From NCBI RefSeq assembly GCF_000750635.1, contig NZ_CCDM010000001.1:1674001-1738000 (forward strand): DNA of 64,000 nt, in the 5' to 3' direction. A model generated the notes under the pieces. The model saw nothing but the letters and a program-made list of their open reading frames with translations, had not been told where the DNA came from and did no database searches. The translations under genes were made by a program, and so were the position numbers. Within the stretch, counting starts at the first letter, position 1, and every line of letters starts with the position of its first letter. Shown here piece by piece: positions 34,101 to 43,711 of this stretch. This DNA is from Oceanobacillus jeddahensis (GTDB lineage Bacteria > Bacillota > Bacilli > Bacillales > Amphibacillaceae).

Positions 34101-35442
34101 ATCTTTTCTCAAGCTCTTCTTTTTCTGCTTCAAAACCAGGTTTGCCTAGTAATGCAAACATATTTTTCTTATATGCTTCTACACCAGGCTGGTCAAATGG
34201 GTTAACGCCAAGTAAGTAGCCGCTCACAGCACATGCTTTTTCAAAGAAGTAAACCAAATAGCCGAAAGTATAAGCATCCAGCCTTGGTACTTCGATGATC
34301 AGATTTGGAACATCTCCATCTGTATGTGCTAATAATGTTCCTTGGAATGCTTTGTCATTAATTTCATGAATACTTTTACCAGCCAGATAATTTAAGCCGT
34401 CTAAATCATTTTCTTCTTCGTCAACCGTTAAATTTTTCTTGGCTTCATTTACATGAAGAATGGTTTCGAAAATGTTTCTTCTTCCTTCTTGAATATATTG
34501 TCCAAGAGAGTGTAAATCTGTTGAGAAGTTTGCGGATGACGGATAGATCCCTTTTTGATTTTTTCCTTCACTTTCCCCAAACAGTTGTTTCCACCATTCA
34601 GAGAAGTATTGAAGAGCCGGCTCATAATTAATGAGTAATTCAGTTGTTTTCCCTTTTTGATACAGGATATTTCGAACCGTTGCATATTGATAAGCCGGGT
34701 TGCTGTATACATCTGGAGCAGCCAGGTCTTCCATTGCATTTTGTGCACCTTTCATCATGGCATCTATATCAATATTGCTGGCTGCGATTGGTAGTAGCCC
34801 CACTGCCGTTAATACCGAATAGCGTCCCCCGACATCATCAGGGATGACGAATGTTTCATAACCGCTTTCGTCCGCTGTAGTTTTTAAAGCGCCTTTTCTG
34901 CGATCTGTTGTTGCATAAATACGTTTTGTCGCTTCTTCTTCGCCATATTTTTCTTCCAACAGCTTTTTGAAAATACGGAAAGCAATTGCAGGCTCTGTTG
35001 TTGTACCGCTTTTAGAGATAACATTAATAGAGAAATCTTTGTCTTTTAGTAAATCCGTCAGCTCACTCATATAAGTGGAGCTTAAGTGATGACCAACAAA
35101 AATAACCTGAGGTGCTTTTCTTTCTTCTGAAGAAAGAAGGTTTTGGAAAGAATGGTTCAGCATTTCTAAAGCTGCTTTTGCTCCAAGATATGAACCGCCA
35201 ATCCCGATTACAAGAAGAACATCAGAGTCATTTTTAATTTTTTCCGCACTTTTCTTAATACGTGCGTATTCTTCCTGATCATAATTTCTAGGCAGGTCAA
35301 TCCAACCTAAAAAGTCATTACCTGCACCAATTTTTTCATGGATCATTTGATGGGCGCGTAATACAAATGGAGATAAGTTTTTAATCTCTTCTTTATCAAA
35401 GAATGAAAGTGCTTTATCATATTTGAAAGATACATGTGTCAT
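34096..35442 (-). CDS. pgi: Glucose-6-phosphate isomerase
   Basis: 448 residues from ATG 35442 (AAAGGGGG SD nine bases upstream); a longer frame to 35472 is not needed. Signatures [17 protein letters not shown] and [18 protein letters not shown] show the sugar-phosphate isomerase domains; the [14 protein letters not shown] and [12 protein letters not shown] family blocks are present. Interconverts glucose-6-phosphate and fructose-6-phosphate. The last Leu codon and TAA stop are shared with repeat copy C, so transcription continues through the repeat to the terminator at 33938-33980. Confidence 0.94.
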   Translation of the reverse strand: MTHVSFKYDKALSFFDKEEIKNLSPFVLRAHQMIHEKIGAGNDFLGWIDLPRNYDQEEYARIKKSAEKIKNDSDVLLVIGIGGSYLGAKAALEMLNHSFQNLLSSEERKAPQVIFVGHHLSSTYMSELTDLLKDKDFSINVISKSGTTTEPAIAFRIFKKLLEEKYGEEEATKRIYATTDRRKGALKTTADESGYETFVIPDDVGGRYSVLTAVGLLPIAASNIDIDAMMKGAQNAMEDLAAPDVYSNPAYQYATVRNILYQKGKTTELLINYEPALQYFSEWWKQLFGESEGKNQKGIYPSSANFSTDLHSLGQYIQEGRRNIFETILHVNEAKKNLTVDEEENDLDGLNYLAGKSIHEINDKAFQGTLLAHTDGDVPNLIIEVPRLDAYTFGYLVYFFEKACAVSGYLLGVNPFDQPGVEAYKKNMFALLGKPGFEAEKEELEKRL

Positions 35443-35661
35443 AGATCTTTCCCCCTTTAATTTTGCTTCCATATATGTCTCTACTTTAAGCTATTAATGT
35501 GATGAAATCAAGAAGAAAGACCTGAAGCACTTTCACAAAAAGAGAGAATAAATAGCCGGAAAATAAGACAAAGGATACGAAAAACCGCTAAAATTAAAAG
35601 CTTTTTCAGACAATATTCTTGCCTTTTTTTTTAGGTGTCTGAAGAAAAAGCAGATAGCATA

Positions 35662-35704
35662 AAAAAACATCCAAGTACGAAAAAAATTCATACTTGGATG
35701 TTTT
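35662..35704 (-). terminator. Terminator of yugI
   Basis: ACATCCAAGTA/TACTTGGATGT stem with A and T runs beside the stop codon at 35707. Confidence 0.88.
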
Positions 35705-35706
35705 CC

Positions 35707-36075
35707 TTACTTATTTTGTGTTTGGTCGATCCAGTCTTGTAATTTATCTTTTAAAATATTAAAACCGCCTGAGTCATTTTCCGAATCATTGTTTTTTGTA
35801 ACATTTTCCTGTTTTGCAGTTTCTTTTGGAGCTTCTTCTGTAGCACGGATAGATAACGAAATTTTTCCTTTTTCTTCATCAATTTGGATGACCTTTACAT
35901 TAACTGTGTCGCCAACACTTAAGTGGTCGTTAATGTCTTTTACATAGCCATGCATAATTTCGGAAATATGAACTAATCCCTGCGTATCGCCATCAATTGC
36001 AACAAATACACCATAAGGCTGAATGCCGGTTACTTTTCCTTCTATCACTTGACCAATTTCTACGTTTGTATTCAT
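35707..36075 (-). CDS. yugI: S1-domain general stress protein 13
   Basis: 122 residues from ATG 36075 (GGAG nine bases upstream; the ATG at 36084 is only three bases from it). S1 RNA-binding domain at about 5-75 (IGQVIEGKVTGIQPYGVFVAIDG ... VKVIQIDEEKGKISLSIR), followed by an acidic/Asn-rich tail with a C-terminal helix. Family GSP13/YugI, induced by stress in B. subtilis and associated with ribosomes. The gap 36076-36456 beyond contains a decayed family 1 repeat (copy I) and family 3 sequence. Confidence 0.88.
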   Translation of the reverse strand: MNTNVEIGQVIEGKVTGIQPYGVFVAIDGDTQGLVHISEIMHGYVKDINDHLSVGDTVNVKVIQIDEEKGKISLSIRATEEAPKETAKQENVTKNNDSENDSGGFNILKDKLQDWIDQTQNK

Positions 36076-36149
36076 ATTAAACATCTCCTATATCTTTTTC
36101 AATTCTGTTATAAGCTATCCAAAGCGGATGGAAAAAGAAAAAAACAGCT

Positions 36150-36236
36150 TTTATTTCGGATAATCGTCTGGAAATCTCCCGCTTAAAAATAGAAAGTGGA
36201 AATCAACTCATTTAGGCAGGGGGTAAGCTGAGCCCT
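36150..36236 (+). repeat. Hairpin repeat family 1, decayed copy I
   Basis: TTTATTTCGGATAATCG...TCTCCCGCTTAAAAAT...TCATTTAGGCAGGGGG...GCTGAGCCC aligns to the family 1 consensus with many changes. The hairpin arms CCCGC/GCAGGG are still partly complementary. Confidence 0.55.
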
Positions 36237-36351
36237 CTGGCTGATCTACTTGAATCTCAACTGCTTTCCTTTCGTGGAAGAAAGTCGTCCAGGCGGGATG
36301 TCCCGATTCATGAAACTCTCCTCTAACTTCAACTATGAAGCTAGTAAATAA

Positions 36352-36382
36352 AAGTCTTTTTCAACATCTTTTGAACACATAC
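36352..36382 (+). repeat. GTTCAAAAAG repeat family 3 (decayed copy)
   Basis: AAGTCTTTTTCAACATCTTTTGAACACAT resembles one arm of family 3 with changes, downstream of yugO. Confidence 0.35.
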
Positions 36383-36456
36383 TTTTTTTCACAATAAATT
36401 ACTATACCATAAACTATAGGAAATGGCTAATCAAGTAATGTTTATTATCTGGCAGT

Positions 36457-37455
36457 TTACCGTTTGCCAAGGCTGATAAGTATATCTTTTTCTTCGAGGA
36501 CAAACGTTGCTTTTGGCTGAAATATATAGTCTTTCTCACGGAGAATACCGATCACTAAAAAACCTTTTTTTAAGAAAGGAGTGACAGCTTCTAAATATGT
36601 TTTTCCTATAAGTGAATGAGGCACAGACTGATGGATAAATTTTTGCTGGTTAAGGAGATGGTGGATATCTTCAAATGGTGTCGCTTTCATCTCCGGATCT
36701 AATTCATGAAAAAACAGGCTGCTCATAAAATCATTTGACCGGATAATCGTAGTTGCTCCTGCACGGGCTGCATTATCAATTTGCTTTTTAGACAGAATTT
36801 CCGAAACGATAGGGACATCCGGATGGTTTCCGCGGATAGCAATCGTAGCCAGGATTGTATATGTATCTGATTCATAATCCGTTTTTTGATTATTTGCAGA
36901 AACAAACACACAGGAAGCTGCTTTGATATTTGCCATATTTAAAATAGCATCTTCCGTAGCATTCCCTTTAATGTAGTGAACCGGTAATTTAGTGTAAGCA
37001 AGGTTATTTAAAGTCTGATCAATAATAACAATTTTTTTATTTGAATAATGATGAATGATTAAATCAACAAGCTGACGGGTTCGTTCATTAAAGCCAATAA
37101 AAATATAATGATTCTCCCCGTGAAATGCAAGTTTTCCTTCTTGTGATTTCTTTTCGCGTTTTATTGCAGTAGTTGATAAAGAAGCAATATAAAATGCAAT
37201 AAGTCCGCCGCCGCTGAGTATCAAAAACGCAGCGAGAAGCCGCCCTAATATGCTTACAGGGACATAGTCGCCGTACCCAACAGTTGCTCCCGTGATCAGT
37301 GCCCACCAAATACCATCGATTATTGTAGGAAAACGTTCCGGTTCAATTAAATAAATAAGGTATCCAAAAATTGGTATAGTAATCAGTACAAGAAGCAACA
37401 GTTTCAGGATGTTAGGTAACCGGTAATAAAGCAGTTTAAGAAGACGCTCATTCAT
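36457..37455 (-). CDS. yugO: Potassium channel with RCK domain
   Basis: 332 residues from ATG 37455 (GGAGG nine bases upstream); a frame to 37476 exists but is not used. Two membrane helices with the pore loop between (about 13-90): selectivity filter TVGYGD. Then a cytosolic Rossmann-type RCK (TrkA-N) domain (IFIGFNERTRQLVDLI to about 235) and a C-terminal TrkA-C domain. Conducts K+ and is gated by bound ligand. Homologous to YugO of B. subtilis; its partner mstX is not seen upstream. Confidence 0.9.
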   Translation of the reverse strand: MNERLLKLLYYRLPNILKLLLLVLITIPIFGYLIYLIEPERFPTIIDGIWWALITGATVGYGDYVPVSILGRLLAAFLILSGGGLIAFYIASLSTTAIKREKKSQEGKLAFHGENHYIFIGFNERTRQLVDLIIHHYSNKKIVIIDQTLNNLAYTKLPVHYIKGNATEDAILNMANIKAASCVFVSANNQKTDYESDTYTILATIAIRGNHPDVPIVSEILSKKQIDNAARAGATTIIRSNDFMSSLFFHELDPEMKATPFEDIHHLLNQQKFIHQSVPHSLIGKTYLEAVTPFLKKGFLVIGILREKDYIFQPKATFVLEEKDILISLGKR

Positions 37456-37568
37456 CAAAAAATTCCTCCAATCCATTTTTCTTAGTATGTGCTGATGGAA
37501 GGGAACGTTATTCGTTAAAATAGAAGCAGTAACTGTAAGCAGTTTGGAAAAAGAATTTTACGATATAC

Positions 37569-37609
37569 TAAAAAACATCGAATCCTGAATGGAAATCGAT
37601 GTTTTTTAG
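37569..37609 (-). terminator. Terminator of the thioredoxin-like gene, displaced by a repeat
   Basis: AAAAAACATCGA/TCGATGTTTTTT stem. It lies about 120 nt from the stop codon at 37730; family 1 copy D fills the interval. Confidence 0.82.
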
Positions 37610-37618
37610 TAAGTTTTG

Positions 37619-37734
37619 TTTTATCATGGAGAACCGCCCGTAAAATTCCCGCCTCCAAATAAAGCGTAAGAATGAATTTATTTAGGCGGGAGATCAGGTG
37701 AGCTAACTCCCACTGAATGAAGTTTCGTTTTATA
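37619..37734 (+). repeat. Hairpin repeat family 1, copy D, ending in the thioredoxin-gene stop codon
   Basis: Full-length copy nearly identical to C. TTA at 37730-37732 in its right end is the reverse complement of the TAA stop of the next gene. Confidence 0.9.
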
Positions 37735-38284
37735 TTGCTTTTAACGTTTCTTTCATGCTCTCATAAACGATAGTCCAATTATCCTGGTTATCACGATAAG
37801 ATTTTGAAATAAATCGATGCATTTGTTTTTGTTTTTCTTGAAAGTCGTCTGCATCGTTAGGCGGCAGCTGCTGGCGTGATTCATCTATATGTGCCTGGAT
37901 TTTTGCAGCTCTTGGTCCCCATTTGCCAACTTCATTTCCCTCTGTGTCAATAAAGATGATAATAGGGATAGATCTGGCTGTTCCGTTTGTTAAATATTGA
38001 TCCATTAACTCCAGATTATTATCTCGAAGCAAGGCCTTAACAGGCATATTTACAGCTTCTGAAATTTTAAGAAGAATTGGCATGTTTAACATTGCATCGC
38101 CACACCAATCTTCTGTAAGAATAATTGCTCTTAAATTTTTGCTTCTTACTTCTTCAAAAAAAGCTTCATCAGCAGGTAATGAAAAATTATCATAGATGTA
38201 TAATAAATCCTCTTTATTTACTTTCATTGCTTCAATATATTCATCTGGGTCAAGTCCTTTTTCATACCATTCATTCAATGACAT
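37730..38284 (-). CDS. Thioredoxin-fold protein with WCGD motif
   Basis: 184 residues. Thioredoxin_9-like fold with LTEDWCGDAMLNMPIL (about 56-72) where the classical CxxC is WCGD, leaving a single cysteine. Such proteins may be oxidoreductase- or chaperone-like rather than disulfide isomerases. The stop TAA lies inside repeat copy D. ATG follows GAGGG at about ten bases. Function not established. Confidence 0.75.
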   Translation of the reverse strand: MSLNEWYEKGLDPDEYIEAMKVNKEDLLYIYDNFSLPADEAFFEEVRSKNLRAIILTEDWCGDAMLNMPILLKISEAVNMPVKALLRDNNLELMDQYLTNGTARSIPIIIFIDTEGNEVGKWGPRAAKIQAHIDESRQQLPPNDADDFQEKQKQMHRFISKSYRDNQDNWTIVYESMKETLKAI

Positions 38285-38379
38285 CTATATCCCTCATTTC
38301 AATTATTTGATATAGTAAGTTTACCTTTTTCTGTAGAATTGGTAAACAAAAGATACCCTTTAGGAAGGATAAAGAGGAA

Positions 38380-38490
38380 TTTATCATAACAAAACGCTTG
38401 TAAAAATCTGCCTCTAAATAAAAAGAGAGAATAAATTTATTTAGGCGTGAGATAACAGGGCTGACTCCCACTGAATGAAGTTTCTTTCTA
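38380..38490 (+). repeat. Hairpin repeat family 1, copy F (diverged)
   Basis: TTTATCATAACAAAACGCTTGTAAAAATCTGCCTC... and right end CTCCCACTGAATGAAGTTTC with a changed last segment. It lies between the thioredoxin-like and M42 genes; the remaining gap shows no gene. Confidence 0.8.
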
Positions 38491-38595
38491 ATGGGGAGGT
38501 ATAAAGAGTACAATAAAAAAGGACGCTATAAACTTTTAACACATAATGGTTTTAAAGAGGCGAACAAATGACACATATTTATTGGAGGTTATTGT

Positions 38596-39660
38596 ATGGC
38601 AGATACGCAATACGATTTTTTAATGGAATTACTTAATACCCCTTCTCCATCAAGCATGGAAATGGCAATTCAAAAGAAATGGATTCATTATGTTAAAGAA
38701 TATGCTGAAGAAATCAGGACAGATCATGCCGGCAATGCGATGGCAGTGTTAAATCCGGATGCTCCATTTAAAGTGCTTTTAGCGGGGCATTGTGATGAAA
38801 TAGGTTTAATTATTCAGCGCATTGATGAACGCGGCTTTTTATTTTTTGACAAAATGGGCGGTATCAATCCAAAAGCAGCTGTTGGTATGCGGGTGACCGT
38901 ATTAGGATACCAGGAAACTTTTACTGGAGTTATTGGTGTTAATGCGCAACACCAAGGCGGCATTAAAGGTGATTTTGATGTGCAAGACTTGTACATTGAT
39001 TGTGGCTTTCAATCAAAACAAGAAGCACTTAATAAGGTTCAGGTTGGCGACCTCTGTGTATTTAAAACAGAACCCGAAATTTTACAAGATCGTTATATTT
39101 CAGCAAGAGGATTAGATAATCGTACGGGAGCTTTCATGGTCGCTGAAGTCATTCGCAGGCTTTCTAAAAAAGATTTGCCGATTGGCGTTTACGGTGTAAG
39201 TACTGTTAATGAAGAAACCAATATGGGCGGAGCATATTTTGCAGCCTCAGGTATAGAGCCGGATTTTGCAATTGCAGTGGATGTGACTTTTGCAACGGAT
39301 TATCCAAATGTGGATAAGAAAAAGCAGGTTGACGTTCATTTGGAAGGCGGACCAGTATTAGCGAAAGGGGCTCCAATTCATCGTAAAATCAATCAATGGT
39401 TAGAAAAAGCAGCTAAAGAAAAATCAATTCCTTTACAGTATGAATTAACACCGCAGGCGACAAGAACAGATGCAGATAAAATACGCTATACAGGTAAAGG
39501 CGTTCCTGTAGCTCTCGTATCTTTACCGCTCAGATATATGCATTCACCTGTAGAAACAGTGAGTAAGAAGGATATGGAGACAGAAATTGAATTGTTAGTT
39601 ACGATGCTTGAAAACTTAACTGGAAAAGAAGATTTAAATCCACTACATGATGAGGTATAA
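38596..39660 (+). CDS. M42-family aminopeptidase
   Basis: 354 residues. Metal ligands: AGHCDEIGL (His), ARGLDNRTG (Asp), NEETN (Glu-Glu), AVDVTFATD (Asp), MHSPVETVS (His). These tetrahedral/dodecameric metallo-aminopeptidases (FrvX/YsdC-like) process short peptides or degrade them after the proteasome-like proteases. TTGGAGG eight nt before the ATG. Confidence 0.92.
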   Translation: MADTQYDFLMELLNTPSPSSMEMAIQKKWIHYVKEYAEEIRTDHAGNAMAVLNPDAPFKVLLAGHCDEIGLIIQRIDERGFLFFDKMGGINPKAAVGMRVTVLGYQETFTGVIGVNAQHQGGIKGDFDVQDLYIDCGFQSKQEALNKVQVGDLCVFKTEPEILQDRYISARGLDNRTGAFMVAEVIRRLSKKDLPIGVYGVSTVNEETNMGGAYFAASGIEPDFAIAVDVTFATDYPNVDKKKQVDVHLEGGPVLAKGAPIHRKINQWLEKAAKEKSIPLQYELTPQATRTDADKIRYTGKGVPVALVSLPLRYMHSPVETVSKKDMETEIELLVTMLENLTGKEDLNPLHDEV

Positions 39661-39686
39661 AATTATATTGAATTAAAAATTATTTC

Positions 39687-39714
39687 TTGCAAAAAAGATT
39701 TTATGTGGTATACT
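39687..39714 (+). promoter_or_regulatory. Promoter of the FMN riboswitch-ribU unit
   Basis: TTGCAA and TATACT separated by 16 nt, 30 bp upstream of the riboswitch. Confidence 0.75.
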
Positions 39715-39739
39715 GAAATTAATTAAATATTCGATTCCA

Positions 39740-39858
39740 ATCTTCGGGGCAGGGTGTAATTCCCGACCGGCGGAAATAGTCCGCGAGCTGTACTTTGTTA
39801 CAGTTGATCTGGTGAAATTCCGGAACCGACAGTGAAAGTCTGGATGGGAGAAGATGTC
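39740..39858 (+). ncRNA. FMN riboswitch (RFN element)
   Basis: RFN blocks in order: TTCGGGGCAGGGTGTAATTCCCGACCGGCGG, then the variable stem, then AGTCCGCGAGC, GATCTGGTGAAATTCCGG, AACCGACAGTGAAAGTCTGGATGGGAGAAGA. FMN binding favours a downstream terminator; it controls ribU. Confidence 0.97.
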
Positions 39859-39919
39859 GAGCTTATTTTTATTATATGATGCGTGTATACCTGTGCGTAT
39901 TTATTTAGCGATGACTTAA

Positions 39920-39955
39920 CACCCTAAAGCCCCTGTAGCTTTAGGGTTTTATTTG
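39920..39955 (+). terminator. Riboswitch-controlled terminator
   Basis: CCCTAAAGC/GCTTTAGGG, 9-bp perfect stem then TTTTATTT. Confidence 0.9.
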
Positions 39956-40028
39956 CTTACAGGATAAAAAATAGTATCGGACCTTCATCACGAGTTGGAA
40001 TCGGAAAAATGATGGAGGAGGTAAGCTG

Positions 40029-40610
40029 ATGCAAAAGAATAAGAAAAATCAGCTGCTAAAGTTAATTATTATCGCATTATTAAGTACAATTTCACTCGTG
40101 TTATTTTTTATCAATTTTCCACTACCATTTTTACCAACACCATATTTAAAGGTAGATTTCAGTGATGTTCCTGCGTTAATCGCATCATTGATATTTTCTC
40201 CGCTTGCCGGGGTGCTTGTAGTTGGATTTAAAAATTTGTTATATCTGGCAGTTTCAGGATCTGGAGAGCCGATTGGCGTTTTATCTAATTTTGTGGCAGG
40301 GCTGATGATCGTTTTACCAGTTTCTCTTATTTATCATCGGATAAAAGGGTTGAAAGGTCTTATTACAGGGCTGGCAACAGGTACTGTTATTATGGCGGTC
40401 GGTATGAGTGTACTCAATTACTATTTGATATTACCGGCTTACGGCTGGTTTATGGGCTGGGAAATGTCCGAGCAAATGAAGTGGATTGCAGTTATTGGCG
40501 GTGTATTGCCATTTAATATCATCAAGGGAATTTTTATTGCTATTTTATTTATCCCTTTATTTAATAAAATGAAAAGCTGGATTCAGCAGCAGCGAACCAG
40601 GTTTATATAA
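40029..40610 (+). CDS. ribU: Riboflavin ECF transporter S component
   Basis: 193 residues, about six membrane helices. RibU/YpaA features: DFSDVPALIASLIFSPLAG and the KNLLYLAVSGSGEPIGVLSN stretch. It binds riboflavin in the membrane; energised by ECF ATPases encoded elsewhere. The FMN riboswitch directly upstream supports this strongly. ATG follows GGAGGAGG. Confidence 0.95.
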   Translation: MQKNKKNQLLKLIIIALLSTISLVLFFINFPLPFLPTPYLKVDFSDVPALIASLIFSPLAGVLVVGFKNLLYLAVSGSGEPIGVLSNFVAGLMIVLPVSLIYHRIKGLKGLITGLATGTVIMAVGMSVLNYYLILPAYGWFMGWEMSEQMKWIAVIGGVLPFNIIKGIFIAILFIPLFNKMKSWIQQQRTRFI

Positions 40611-40614
40611 AATA

Positions 40615-40665
40615 AAAATGCAAAAAAGCAGCGACTTGAAATAAGCCGCTGCTTTTTTGCATATA
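40615..40665 (+). terminator. Terminator after ribU
   Basis: ATGCAAAAAAGCAGCG/CGCTGCTTTTTTGCAT, a 16-bp perfect stem; it also serves the convergent gene. Confidence 0.92.
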
Positions 40666-40690
40666 TAGGTTTTTATTTGCTTCCAGCTGA

Positions 40691-41044
40691 CTAGTCCGTA
40701 TCGGATGCTTCTTCTACAAGAATCCGGGCAGTAGGAGAAGCATTCAGCCTTTCTTTCGGAATAGCCTTACCAGATTTTTCACTGATTCCGTACGTGCCCT
40801 CTTCTATTCTTTGTAAGGCATCATCAATTTCAGTCAGCTCTTCTTTTCGCATTTGATCGAGCCCGGCATCCCGCTGCTGTTCAAACTGTTCGGTTCCCAA
40901 ATCAGCTGGATGATTATTGACAGAAGCGAGTTCATCATCTTGATTAATATCTGATTCTGTATGCGCTTCAGCCTCTTTTTTCATGTCTAAAAGCTTTTTC
41001 TTAAAAAAAGTGATATCTTCTTCGGTTAGATGTTCAGCCTGCAT
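40691..41044 (-). CDS. DksA/TraR-like protein lacking zinc-finger cysteines
   Basis: 117 residues: N-terminal helices, then RIEEGTYGISEKSGKAIPKERLNASPTAR. In DksA/TraR proteins the segments YG.C..CG and C..C bind zinc; here there is no Cys in the entire protein (GISEKSG, ARILVEE). In B. subtilis YteA-type relatives the cysteines are reduced too. Function unknown; secondary-channel binding to RNA polymerase is possible but untested. RBS AGAAAGG. Confidence 0.8.
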   Translation of the reverse strand: MQAEHLTEEDITFFKKKLLDMKKEAEAHTESDINQDDELASVNNHPADLGTEQFEQQRDAGLDQMRKEELTEIDDALQRIEEGTYGISEKSGKAIPKERLNASPTARILVEEASDTD

Positions 41045-41081
41045 GATTTATCCATCCTTTCTTTATGATTACATACATGCT

Positions 41082-42017
41082 TTACAATAATCCGGAAATC
41101 AATAAAGAGAGACCTAATAAGATACCATATATCGTATTAGTTTTTGCTGTTTTTGCCATTGCTGGCATCATTTCAATCGCTTGAGTCTTTCCTTTAAACG
41201 CTTTTATTACACCAATAGCCGGCGGAATACTTAATAAAGTAAGAAAAGACCATAGAGGAAGAGCTCCCGTAAATATTAGAATAATGGTTATAGAAAATGA
41301 AACAATAAACAAAATAGCCAGCAGCTTAATGGAATTTGGTCTGCCGAGAAGTACGGCAATTGTTTTTCTTCCTCCTCTTTCATCTCCATCCCGATCCCGG
41401 ATATTGTTAGCAAAGTTAATGCATCCAATAAATATGGTGATTGGTATAGAAATCCAAATCATTTCCATTGTGACGGAATCCGTTTGAATATAATACGTAA
41501 TCCCTATAATTACGGACCCCATTAAAACACCAGAGAATAATTCTCCAAAAGGTGTATAGGAAATGGGAATAGGACCTCCAGTATATAAATAACCGATTGC
41601 CATGCAAAATAAACCAATAATTGCAATCCACCAGCTGGAGACGATACATATGTAGACCCCTATTCCAATAGATACCGCATAAAAAAGGAGAGCAATATTA
41701 CGAATTCGTTTTGGATGCATGCCATCACGGACAATAGAACCACTAATACCGACAGACTGATCATTATCTAATCCACGCACAAAATCGTAGTATTCATTAA
41801 ACATATTCGTAGCTGCTTGTATAAGTAAAGAAGCGATCATCATTGCAAAAAATAGTAACCAATTGATAGCACCTTCGTTAAAAGCAATCATTGTCCCGAC
41901 AAAAACAGGAACAAAGGAAGCTGTTAGTGTATGCGGCCGGATTAACCGCCACCACTTATGAAAACCTTCCCGTTCATTCAATAATTTTTTTATATCAGCC
42001 GAATTATTTGTACTCAT
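41082..42017 (-). CDS. menA: 1,4-dihydroxy-2-naphthoate polyprenyltransferase
   Basis: 311 residues from ATG 42017 (AGGAGG nine nt upstream). UbiA-type prenyltransferase with the two Asp motifs NMFNEYYDFVRGLD and NNIRDRDGDERGG, and about eight membrane helices. It prenylates DHNA in menaquinone synthesis. Divergent from menF; here separated by about 290 nt with a family 3 repeat. Confidence 0.93.
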   Translation of the reverse strand: MSTNNSADIKKLLNEREGFHKWWRLIRPHTLTASFVPVFVGTMIAFNEGAINWLLFFAMMIASLLIQAATNMFNEYYDFVRGLDNDQSVGISGSIVRDGMHPKRIRNIALLFYAVSIGIGVYICIVSSWWIAIIGLFCMAIGYLYTGGPIPISYTPFGELFSGVLMGSVIIGITYYIQTDSVTMEMIWISIPITIFIGCINFANNIRDRDGDERGGRKTIAVLLGRPNSIKLLAILFIVSFSITIILIFTGALPLWSFLTLLSIPPAIGVIKAFKGKTQAIEMMPAMAKTAKTNTIYGILLGLSLLISGLL

Positions 42018-42229
42018 GATAGGCTTCCTCCTAAAAAACAATATCGTATTTATTTTAGATAAGTGGTATGAGCGTGTCAAACCTATTTTTTGAGGAGAAT
42101 CAGCCGTTATCGACTGAAAATTAGAAAAGCTAAGCAGTTTTTCACGAATTAGAAGGCTTTTCTTGAGAAAGTAACCAAAAGGGCATAAAATAAGAGGGGA
42201 TATTAAAAATACCCGTTAGATTATTTGAA

Positions 42230-42287
42230 GATATTCAAAAAGACCATTGAAAATAATGCTATTTTTATTGATCTTTTGAACACATAC
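42230..42287. repeat. GTTCAAAAAG repeat family 3 (full copy)
   Basis: TTCAAAAAGACCATT and GATCTTTTGAACACAT form an imperfect inverted repeat about 11 bp long around an AT-rich loop; just upstream of menF. Confidence 0.55.
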
Positions 42288-42307
42288 GATTACGGAGGTT
42301 TATCGTG

Positions 42308-43708
42308 ATGATGGAAGTAAAAGAAAAACAGTTTACTGCTGAATTGGAGGCTGCCTTAGAGTCTGTCCAAACAGATCAAAAAGATAAACTGTTTAGTTAT
42401 ACGGAAAAAATAAATCAAGTCAATTTATATAGATTCTTAGAAAAAGCAGTTCAATTAGCGTTTCCTCGTACATTTTGGTCTAGTGCGAATGAGGATTTTC
42501 AAATGGCAGGAGCAGGACATGCTTTTGAACTGTCTGCAGAGGTATCTGGATCTCGCTACGATCAAGTTGAGCAGGACTGGAATGCCTTATTAAGTGATGC
42601 CATCATTTATAATCCTTATCACACTTCGGGAACTGGCGTTGTGGCATTAGGAGGGTTTTCTTTTGACCCGCTTAAACCGCGAACCGCATTATGGAGAAAC
42701 TTTCCGAGCAGTCACTTTTCCATTCCTAATTATATTTTAACGCAAATAGATGGTGATTATTACTTTACGATAAATCGTTTCATTAGCTATGAGGATAGTT
42801 ATGCATCTCTATTGGAAGAATTACAAAATAATCGTCAGACATTATTGGATAATAGGGGGCAACAAAACGATACATCCGTATTACGTATTCAGCATAAGAA
42901 AGAAATTGCTCCTGACCAGTGGAAGAAAACGATAAAAAAAGCCACGGATGTTATGAAAAATACATCCATTGACAAAATAGTGCTTGCGAGAGAAGTTCGT
43001 TTACATTTTAATCAGGCAGCGAATATATCAGATATTCTGAAACATCTTGTAGATACACAGTCCAATTCATATGTATTTGGTTATGAAATGGGAGGAGATT
43101 GCTTTATTGGAGCAACACCGGAGCGGCTTGTGAAGGTGAAGGATGATGAAGTATTGTCAACTTGCTTAGCCGGGACAGCGCGACGTGGAACAACAGTTGA
43201 AGAAGATGAACAAATCGCAAGCAATCTCTTTGAAGATTCTAAAAATCGTAAGGAGCATAACTACGTCGTACAAATGATTCGCAGTACAATGGAAACATAT
43301 TGTTCAGAGGTCAGCGTTCCAGATGAACCGGTTGTGCATCAATATAAAACCCTGCAGCATTTATATACCCCGGTCCGTGCAAAGCTCAAAAAAGAGCATG
43401 GTATTTTTTCCATTATAAGTGGTTTACACCCAACGCCAGCGGTTGGAGGAACGCCAAGACAGGATGCGTTAGCGTTTATCCGTGATAAGGAATTATTAGA
43501 CCGGGGCTGGTATGGAGCACCTATTGGATGGATGGATAGTAATAATCATGGAGAGTTTGCTGTAGCCCTGCGTTCGGCACTTATTCAAAAGGATGAAGCT
43601 TCCTTATTTGCAGGTTGCGGAATTGTAGAAGACTCTATTCCTGAAAGTGAATATGAAGAAACGAAGATTAAATTAATGCCAATGCTATCGGTTTTAGGAG
43701 TGGATTAA
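42308..43708 (+). CDS. menF: Isochorismate synthase MenF
   Basis: 466 residues from ATG 42308 (CGGAGG 8 bases upstream; a GTG at 42305 is also in frame). Chorismate-binding fold: IDKIVLAREVRL, FIGATPERLVKV, CLAGTARRG, EHNYVVQMIR, and C-terminal GCGIVEDSIPESEYEETKIK. Converts chorismate to isochorismate, first step of menaquinone synthesis. First gene of menF-D-H-B-E. Confidence 0.95.
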   Translation: MMEVKEKQFTAELEAALESVQTDQKDKLFSYTEKINQVNLYRFLEKAVQLAFPRTFWSSANEDFQMAGAGHAFELSAEVSGSRYDQVEQDWNALLSDAIIYNPYHTSGTGVVALGGFSFDPLKPRTALWRNFPSSHFSIPNYILTQIDGDYYFTINRFISYEDSYASLLEELQNNRQTLLDNRGQQNDTSVLRIQHKKEIAPDQWKKTIKKATDVMKNTSIDKIVLAREVRLHFNQAANISDILKHLVDTQSNSYVFGYEMGGDCFIGATPERLVKVKDDEVLSTCLAGTARRGTTVEEDEQIASNLFEDSKNRKEHNYVVQMIRSTMETYCSEVSVPDEPVVHQYKTLQHLYTPVRAKLKKEHGIFSIISGLHPTPAVGGTPRQDALAFIRDKELLDRGWYGAPIGWMDSNNHGEFAVALRSALIQKDEASLFAGCGIVEDSIPESEYEETKIKLMPMLSVLGVD

Positions 43709-43711
43709 AAA

